Shown: positions 5,965 through 10,021 of the stretch, piece after piece | How positions within the stretch are numbered: position 1 is the first letter of the stretch | Layout: the number at the start of each line of letters is the position of its first letter | Origin: an uncultured Senegalimassilia sp. | Lineage (GTDB): Bacteria; Actinomycetota; Coriobacteriia; Coriobacteriales; Eggerthellaceae | Direction: 5' to 3' | NCBI RefSeq assembly: GCF_934632265.1 | Contig: NZ_CAKTYH010000073.1 | Span: 1 to 10,021 of the forward strand | Length of the DNA stretch: 10,021 nucleotides | Notes under the pieces: model-generated | The model's input: only the letters and a program-made list of their open reading frames with translations | Databases searched by the model: none | Told to the model about the DNA's origin: nothing | Position numbers and translations under genes: made by a program

Positions 5965-5993
5965 TTGCAATACATCGTATTACATAGTAGTAT
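5965..5993 (+). promoter_or_regulatory. Candidate + strand promoter toward ettA
   Basis: TTGCAA (5965-5970) and TAGTAT (5988-5993) are separated by 17 bp, each matching the consensus at 4 of 6 positions. Transcription would start near 6000 and include the minigene at 6065-6103 and both hairpins before ettA. A competing candidate is the extended -10 TGATAGAAT (6042-6050), which lacks a good -35. Confidence 0.3.
5969..5981. promoter_or_regulatory. Small dyad upstream of the antitoxin gene, possible operator
   Basis: AATAC-ATC-GTATT is an exact 5-bp inverted repeat with a 3-nt spacer, 17 bases before the antitoxin ATG. On the - strand it overlaps a possible -10 (TGTATT, 5974-5969), 17 bp from TTGTAT (5997-5992). 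Ribbon-helix-helix antitoxins bind short dyads at such positions. The arms are short, so chance is not excluded. Confidence 0.3.
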
Positions 5994-6064
5994 ACAACTT
6001 AAGGAAGGCACGCTGCAAGTTAGGTTGTTGAAGGATGGCTCTGATAGAATAGGAGGGAACGCCA

Positions 6065-6103
6065 ATGGGCGAAAACGAAAAAGCCCGGCGGCACCGGGCT
6101 TAA
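6065..6103 (+). CDS. Possible 12-codon leader peptide upstream of ettA
   Basis: ATG 6065 is preceded by a strong AGGAGG (6051-6056) eight bases upstream and encodes MGENEKARRHRA before TAA at 6101-6103. Its last codons lie within the hairpin 6081-6101, so a translating ribosome would open that stem. This looks like an attenuation leader, as known for some ABC-F resistance genes, but it is not established for EttA. If transcription instead starts from the -10 at 6045-6050, the ribosome binding site would not be in the RNA. Chance occurrence remains possible. Confidence 0.3.
   Translation: MGENEKARRHRA
6072..6101 (-). terminator. Intrinsic terminator on the - strand without an obvious gene
   Basis: AAGCCCGG (6081-6088) pairs with CCGGGCTT (6094-6101) around a 5-nt loop. 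Read on the - strand, the stem is followed by TTTTTCGTTTT, a textbook terminator. The + strand reads TTAACC after the stem, so it is not a good terminator in that direction. No - strand gene precedes it; upstream lies only the hairpin at 6113-6156 and then the divergent ettA. Confidence 0.75.
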
Positions 6104-6156
6104 CCATCCATAGCGCAATCACGCCCGCCTCGGTTATCCTCTCGGGCTTGATGCGC
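6072..6156 (-). ncRNA. Candidate small RNA or attenuator leader, about 85 nt
   Basis: On the - strand TTAGCA (6192-6187) and TATGCT (6168-6163) are 18 bp apart, and a TGC precedes the -10. Transcription would start near 6156, the first base of a hairpin with paired blocks GCGC, ATCA and GCCCG (6113-6127 with 6143-6156, one bulge and one mismatch). Its 15-nt loop reads AGAGGATAACCGAGG on this strand. The terminator at 6101-6072 follows. This would give a compact two-hairpin RNA, or a terminated leader of the toxin-antitoxin operon that begins 120 nt further on. No known RNA family was recognised. Confidence 0.35.
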
Positions 6157-6225
6157 GCCCGCAGCATAGCATGGAGCGGTCGGACTTGCTAAGCGTCCAC
6201 CTGCTCGACAAGAAAGGCGACACGC

Positions 6226-7905
6226 ATGGCAGAGTTCATCTACCAAATGTACAAGGCGCGCAAGGCGCACGGCGACAAGGTCATCCTCGACGATGTCACC
6301 CTGTCGTTCTACCCCGGCGCGAAGATCGGCGTGGTGGGCCCGAACGGCATGGGCAAGTCCACGCTGCTCAAGATCATGGCCGGCATCGAGGAGGTCAGCA
6401 ACGGCGATGCGCGCCTGACCCCCGGCTATTCGGTGGGCATCCTACAGCAGGAGCCGCCGCTGGATGAGGACAAGACCGTCCTGGAGAACATCGAGATGGC
6501 GTTCGCCGACGTGAAGGCCAACATCGCCCGCTTCAACGAGATCGGCACGCTCATGGGCGAGCCCGACGCCGACTTCGACGCGCTCATGGAGGAGATGGGC
6601 AAGCTGCAGGACGCCATCGACGCGGCCAACGGTTGGGATCTGGACAGCCAGCTGTCCCAGGCCATGGACGCGCTGCAGTGCCCCGACCCCGACATGCCGG
6701 TGAACGTGCTCTCCGGCGGCGAGCGTCGTCGTGTGGCCCTGTGCCGCCTGCTGCTCGAGGCACCTGACCTGCTGCTTCTCGACGAGCCCACCAACCACCT
6801 GGACGCCGAGTCCGTGCTGTGGCTGGAGAAGTTCCTGCACAAGTATCCCGGCGCCGTGCTGGCCGTCACGCACGACCGCTACTTCCTGGACAACGTCGCC
6901 GAGTGGATCTGCGAGGTCGACCGCGGCAGCCTGTACCCGTACAAGGGCAACTACTCCACGTACCTGGAGACCAAGGCCGCGCGTATGGCGGGTCAGAAGC
7001 AGCGCGATGAGAAGCTGCAGAAGCGCCTGGCCAGCGAGCTCGAGTGGGTCCGCAGCTCCCCGAAGGCGCGTCAGGCGAAGAGCCGCGCCCGTCTGGAGCG
7101 TTACGACCAGATGGCCGCCGAGGCCGCGCAGTCCAAGAAGCTCGACTTCACCGAGATCCAAATCCCGGCCGGCCCGCGCCTGGGCGCCGAGGTCCTCAAG
7201 GTCGAGCACCTGCACAAGCAGTTCGGCGACCGTGTGCTCATGGACGACCTGTCCTTCGTGCTGCCGCGTAACGGCATCGTCGGCGTGATCGGCCCCAACG
7301 GCGTGGGCAAATCCACCCTGTTCAAGATGATCATGGGCATCGAGCAGCCCACCTCCGGCAGCCTGAAGCTCGGCGAGACCGTGAAGGTGTCCTACGTCGA
7401 TCAGGGCCGTGCGGGCATCGACGGCGACAAGAACGTGTGGGAAGTCGTCTCCGGCGGCCTGGACTACATGATGGTCTGCGAAACCGAGGTGCCCAGCCGC
7501 GCATACGTGGCCAGCTTCGGCTTCAAGGGCTCCGACCAGCAGAAGCCTGCGGGCGTGCTCTCCGGCGGCGAGCGCAACCGCTTGAACCTGGCGCTGACGC
7601 TCAAGCAGGGCGGTAACCTGCTGCTGCTCGACGAGCCCACCAACGACTTGGACGTTGAGACGCTGTCCAGCCTGGAGGAGGCGCTGCTGCGCTTCCCGGG
7701 TTGCGCCGTGGTGACCAGCCATGACCGTATGTTCCTCGACCGCGTGGCCACGCACATCCTGGCGTGGGAGGGCACCGATGAGAACCCGGGCAACTGGCAC
7801 TGGTTCGAGGGCAACTTCGAGAGCTACCAGAAGAACCGCATCGAGCGCCTGGGCGAGGAGGCCGCAAAGCCCCACCGCCTGCACCGCAAGCTGACCAGGG
7901 ACTAA
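6226..7905 (+). CDS. ettA: Energy-dependent translational throttle protein EttA (ABC-F ATPase)
   Basis: A 559-residue soluble tandem ATPase, against about 555 for E. coli EttA. ABC-F proteins bind the ribosomal E site; EttA gates entry of the 70S complex into the elongation cycle according to the ATP/ADP ratio. Domain 1 has Walker A GPNGMGKST (38-46), signature LSGGERRR (162-169), Walker B LLLLDEP (E187) and H216. An arm-like insert lies at about 95-137. The charged linker at about 245-320 contains ELEWVRSSPKARQAKSRARL, characteristic of EttA. Domain 2 has GPNGVGKST (356-364), LSGGERNR (445-452), LLLLDEP (E470) and SHD (H499). The N-terminal MAEFIYQM and PSRAYVASFGFKG also match EttA and not Uup, YheS or resistance ABC-Fs. 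There are no membrane segments. The start ATG has AGAAAGG eight bases upstream. It is flanked by a possible leader minigene and a strong terminator, so appears monocistronic. Confidence 0.96.
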   Translation: MAEFIYQMYKARKAHGDKVILDDVTLSFYPGAKIGVVGPNGMGKSTLLKIMAGIEEVSNGDARLTPGYSVGILQQEPPLDEDKTVLENIEMAFADVKANIARFNEIGTLMGEPDADFDALMEEMGKLQDAIDAANGWDLDSQLSQAMDALQCPDPDMPVNVLSGGERRRVALCRLLLEAPDLLLLDEPTNHLDAESVLWLEKFLHKYPGAVLAVTHDRYFLDNVAEWICEVDRGSLYPYKGNYSTYLETKAARMAGQKQRDEKLQKRLASELEWVRSSPKARQAKSRARLERYDQMAAEAAQSKKLDFTEIQIPAGPRLGAEVLKVEHLHKQFGDRVLMDDLSFVLPRNGIVGVIGPNGVGKSTLFKMIMGIEQPTSGSLKLGETVKVSYVDQGRAGIDGDKNVWEVVSGGLDYMMVCETEVPSRAYVASFGFKGSDQQKPAGVLSGGERNRLNLALTLKQGGNLLLLDEPTNDLDVETLSSLEEALLRFPGCAVVTSHDRMFLDRVATHILAWEGTDENPGNWHWFEGNFESYQKNRIERLGEEAAKPHRLHRKLTRD

Positions 7906-7927
7906 ATCAAGCGCCCAAACGCAAACG

Positions 7928-7966
7928 AACGGCTCCCGCGGCCTTGAGGCCACGGGAGCCGTTTTT
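7928..7966 (+). terminator. Strong intrinsic terminator of ettA
   Basis: AACGGCTCCCG (7928-7938) and GGCC (7940-7943) pair with 7948-7951 and 7953-7963, with one C-A mismatch and a TTGA loop. A T-run (7962-7966) follows. It starts 23 nt after the ettA stop. Confidence 0.93.
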
Positions 7967-8136
7967 GCGTTGCGGCAAGGAATCGTTCGCCGTGAATGCG
8001 TGGAAGGTACGGTAGCGAGGCGTGCTCGACAGCCCTGGTTTTTCTCGGTGGAGACTCGGCTAGTATCCCGAGCTTTGCTTATTCCGGATCGTTATTCGCG
8101 CTTGGAGGGGCGTGAGGGTCATCTCGTCTCTGCGGC
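7967..8136. other. Gap between two terminators, no gene recognised
   Basis: About 170 bases between the ettA terminator and the UPF0210 terminator hold no credible ORF, dyad or promoter. It may be simple spacer or decayed sequence. Confidence 0.5.
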
Positions 8137-8177
8137 AAAAGAAAAGCGGGGATTCCGAGTGTTCGGAATCCCCGCTT
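8137..8177 (-). terminator. Strong intrinsic terminator of the UPF0210 gene
   Basis: A perfect 15-bp stem pairs 8144-8158 with 8163-8177 around a 4-nt loop. On the - strand it is followed by TTTTCTTTT (8145-8137). It lies 26 nt beyond the UPF0210 stop. Confidence 0.93.
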
Positions 8178-8203
8178 GCATTCGGGTGGTGTTGCCTTGT
8201 TCG

Positions 8204-9568
8204 CTAGTTCTTCAGCGAGTTGATGGGGGCGGGCATGCGGCCGCCGCGGTGGGCGAACACGGTGCCGGCGTGGGTGTTCACGGGCATGACCGGCGCGTAG
8301 CCGAGCAGGCCGCCGAAGTCCAGCTTGTCGCCGACCTTCTTGCCGATGGCGGGGATGACGCGCACGGCGGTGGTCTTGTTGTTGATCATGCCGATGGCGC
8401 ACTCGTCGGCGATGATGCCGAAGATGGCCTCGACCGGCGTGTCGCCGGGGATGGCGATCATGTCCAGGCCCACGCTGCACACGCAGGTCATGGCCTCGAG
8501 CTTCTCCAGGCACAGCGCGCCGGACTCGGCGGCGCGGATCATACCGGCGTCCTCGGACACGGGGATGAACGCGCCGGACAGGCCGCCGACGCTGGAGCTG
8601 GCCATGACGCCGCCCTTCTTCACGGCGTCGTTGAGCATGGCGAGCGCGGCCGTGGTGCCCGGGCCGCCGCACTGGCCCACGCCGATGGCTTCCAGGATCT
8701 CGGCCACGGAGTCGCCCTCGGCCGGGGTGGGGGCCAGCGACAGGTCAAGGATGCCCTTGGCCACGCCCATGCGGCGGCTGGCCTCGCGGGCCATCAGCTC
8801 GCCGGCGCGGGTGATCTTGAACGCGGTTGCCTTGATGGCCTCGGCGACCTCGGTCATGTCGGCGTCCTTGGGCATGTTCGCCAGCACCTGGCGCACCACA
8901 CCCGGGCCGGAAACGCCCACATTGACCACGGCGTCGGCCTCGCCCGAGCCGTGGAAGGCGCCGGCCATGAAGGGGTTGTCCTCGACGGCGTTGCAGAACA
9001 CCACCAGCTTGCCGGCGGCGATGCAGTCGCGGTCGGCGGTCAGCTCGGCGCACTGCTTGACGATGCCGGCCATCTTCAGCGCGGCGTCCATGTTGATGCC
9101 GGCGCGCGTGGAGCCGACGTTGACGCTCGAGCACACGCGCTCGGTGGCGGCCAGCGCGTTGGGGATGGAGTCCATCAGCTTGTTGTCGGCAGCCGACGCG
9201 CCCTTGTGCACGAGCGCGGAGAAGCCGCCCACGAAGTCGACGCCCACCTCGGCGCCGGCCTTGTCCATGGCCACGGCGATGCGCGACAGGTCGGTGTCGG
9301 GCACGGCGGCGCAGATCTCGGCGATGGGCGTGACGGAGATGCGCTTGTTCACGATCGGGATGCCGAACTCGCGCTCGAGCTGCTCGGCGGTGGGCACCAG
9401 CTGCTCGGCGGCCTTCGTCATCTTGTCGTACACCTTGCGCGCCATGGTGTTGATGTCCGAATCCGTGCAGGAGCGCAGGTTCAGACCCAACGTGATGGTG
9501 CGGATGTCCAGGTGCTGCTTGCTGACCATGGCAAGCGTTTCGGCGATTTCTTCCGGGGTGATTTGCAT
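8204..9568 (-). CDS. UPF0210 / PFL (DUF711) family protein
   Basis: The 454-residue protein matches the family length (about 450) and is collinear from end to end: [15 protein letters not shown] (about 24-38), [19 protein letters not shown] (about 75-93), [63 protein letters not shown] (about 193-225), [38 protein letters not shown] and [14 protein letters not shown]. The family is related in fold to pyruvate formate-lyase-like enzymes and its reaction is not established; cytoplasmic location is inferred from the lack of a signal or membrane segments. In many Gram-positive genomes a small ACT-domain (UPF0237) gene lies immediately upstream, but none is seen before this start. ATG 9568 has AAAAGGA about eight bases upstream. 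A strong terminator follows. It converges on ettA. Confidence 0.93.
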   Translation of the reverse strand: MQITPEEIAETLAMVSKQHLDIRTITLGLNLRSCTDSDINTMARKVYDKMTKAAEQLVPTAEQLEREFGIPIVNKRISVTPIAEICAAVPDTDLSRIAVAMDKAGAEVGVDFVGGFSALVHKGASAADNKLMDSIPNALAATERVCSSVNVGSTRAGINMDAALKMAGIVKQCAELTADRDCIAAGKLVVFCNAVEDNPFMAGAFHGSGEADAVVNVGVSGPGVVRQVLANMPKDADMTEVAEAIKATAFKITRAGELMAREASRRMGVAKGILDLSLAPTPAEGDSVAEILEAIGVGQCGGPGTTAALAMLNDAVKKGGVMASSSVGGLSGAFIPVSEDAGMIRAAESGALCLEKLEAMTCVCSVGLDMIAIPGDTPVEAIFGIIADECAIGMINNKTTAVRVIPAIGKKVGDKLDFGGLLGYAPVMPVNTHAGTVFAHRGGRMPAPINSLKN

Positions 9569-9603
9569 GATGCTGTCCTTTTAACGGGCGATGCTTTTGC
9601 AAC

Positions 9604-9612
9604 AGGATAGCA
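9604..9612 (-). promoter_or_regulatory. Candidate extended -10 for the UPF0210 gene
   Basis: On the - strand TGCTATCCT (9612-9604) offers TATCCT with an upstream TG, about 36 nt before the ATG. No clear -35 is visible in the GC-rich DNA behind it, where a GGGCG/CGCCC hairpin lies at 9629-9641. Confidence 0.35.
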
Positions 9613-9712
9613 AATTGCGGCCGTCGCCGGGCGCCGCGCCCAACGGTTCCACGAATGATTGACGCTCGGCGGCGCCATTTGCGGTCTTATCCGCGCGAGT
9701 GACAGCGCAAAG

Positions 9713-9841
9713 TGCGATACGTCTGCGTTTGAATCCGGGTGTCCCGAGTAAGCATAATTTGCCGAGCCTGTGACCTGGGGCTTTCTGGCGGGCATAAGCT
9801 AGCTACTCGCCAAGGCCCCATTTAAACGCAGACGTATCGCA
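9713..9841. repeat. 129-bp element bounded by 22-bp inverted repeats
   Basis: Arms 9713-9734 and 9820-9841 are reverse complements over 22 bp with a single G-T pair. The 85-bp interior folds further: CGGG/CCCG (9736-9746) and a long stem pairing 9777-9792 with 9806-9819 (two-base bulge, 13-nt loop containing AGCTAGCT). A CATAAT (9753-9758) with TTGAAT (9729-9734, inside the left arm) 18 bp upstream could be a promoter reading rightwards. No target-site duplication is visible at the ends and no recombinase gene is in the window. Possible identities are a MITE-like or palindromic interspersed repeat, an invertible promoter segment, or a structured RNA. Confidence 0.7.
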
Positions 9842-10021
9842 ATTAGGCTTGCATGGGGGGCGAGATGGGCGGCTGGGATGGCATTTGCCGGCGTGGATTC
9901 GGGTTGGGCTGGTGGGATTGGGGCAAGTGTGGTGAACAGGGGGTGGGTGAACAGACGATATGCCCATCGAGATGGCAGCAAGATAGGAAGCCTCGCTGTT
10001 GTTGATTCATATGCGCCTTCG
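9842..10021. other. G-rich intergenic DNA with quadruplex motif and direct repeats
   Basis: No convincing gene is seen. The + strand is G-rich and C-poor. It holds a canonical quadruplex pattern at 9901-9923 (GGG-N2-GGG-N5-GGG-N3-GGGG) and two copies of GGTGAACAG (9931-9939 and 9946-9954) 15 bp apart. Short open frames on both strands (for example + 9853-10005, Gly/Trp-rich; - 9967-9803, Pro-rich) look like composition artefacts. Confidence 0.5.

Noticed and set aside
5652..6167. Upstream extension of the PIN frame to a 293-residue protein
   Set aside because: The extra residues overlap the antitoxin gene in another frame and look non-coding. The ATG at 5651 has a good ribosome binding site and starts a complete PIN domain.
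6442..7953. A 503-codon open frame antisense to ettA
   Set aside because: Val/Leu/Gln/His-rich translation with no motifs, explained by the codon bias of ettA on the other strand.
7970..9610. A 546-codon open frame on the + strand opposite the UPF0210 gene
   Set aside because: It is rich in His, Gly, Ala and Asp with no family resemblance, and is the complement of a clearly recognised gene in high-GC DNA.
9713..9841. Integron attC site
   Set aside because: Size and hairpin shape fit, but the ends lack the conserved RYYYAAC/GTTRRRY core sites and no integrase or cassette is visible.
9803..9967. A 54-residue Pro/Cys-rich frame on the - strand running into the inverted repeat
   Set aside because: No ribosome binding site, biased composition and overlap with structured DNA.

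Overview
The window looks like a piece of chromosome from a high-GC anaerobic bacterium, most likely an Eggerthellaceae-type member of the Coriobacteriia (Actinomycetota). This is inferred from the strong GC bias at third codon positions, from Shine-Dalgarno-led genes separated by intrinsic terminators, and from the gene mix: a DinJ/RelB-type antitoxin, a UPF0210 protein, a YtrA-type GntR regulator with a DUF1648 membrane protein, and an actinobacterial-like EttA. No marker gene is present, so the taxonomy is moderate confidence only. Most of the window is ordinary housekeeping and accessory metabolism. No phage, insertion sequence, CRISPR array, rRNA or tRNA was recognised.

Left to right: (1) The C-terminal two thirds or so of a glutamate synthase small subunit (GltD-like), closed by a long hairpin. 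(2) A low-molecular-weight protein-tyrosine phosphatase on the + strand, converging through a shared GC-rich terminator on (3) a NimA/pyridoxamine-5'-phosphate-oxidase-like flavoprotein on the - strand. (4) A dense divergent control region (2336-2413). It holds two copies of one operator pattern, CTGTT(C/A)TA-N7-TA(G/T)AACAG, overlapping face-to-face promoters for the flavoprotein gene and for (5) a short YtrA-type GntR regulator, which is followed after 12 nt by an eight-helix DUF1648/DUF5808 membrane protein. A 220-nt, very T-poor purine-rich leader precedes the regulator. (6) A classical short-chain dehydrogenase with a low-complexity N-terminal extension. (7) A lower-GC type II toxin-antitoxin pair on the - strand: RelB/DinJ-like antitoxin and PIN toxin, overlapping by 8 bp. 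(8) A 270-bp regulatory stretch with two stacked hairpins, a - strand intrinsic terminator with no obvious gene behind it, and a + strand 12-codon minigene with a strong ribosome binding site. (9) ettA, with a strong terminator. (10) A UPF0210/PFL-family gene on the - strand with its own strong terminator. (11) About 450 bp without a convincing gene, holding a 129-bp inverted-repeat element and a canonical G-quadruplex motif.

Functional links: the GntR regulator, its membrane partner and the divergent flavoprotein share one control region and probably form one regulon. EttA couples translation to energy state. The UPF0210 gene lacks the ACT-domain partner that often precedes it. The best candidates for something undescribed are the duplicated operator with its purine-rich leader, the putative small RNA or attenuator between the toxin-antitoxin pair and ettA, and the 129-bp inverted-repeat element near the right end.
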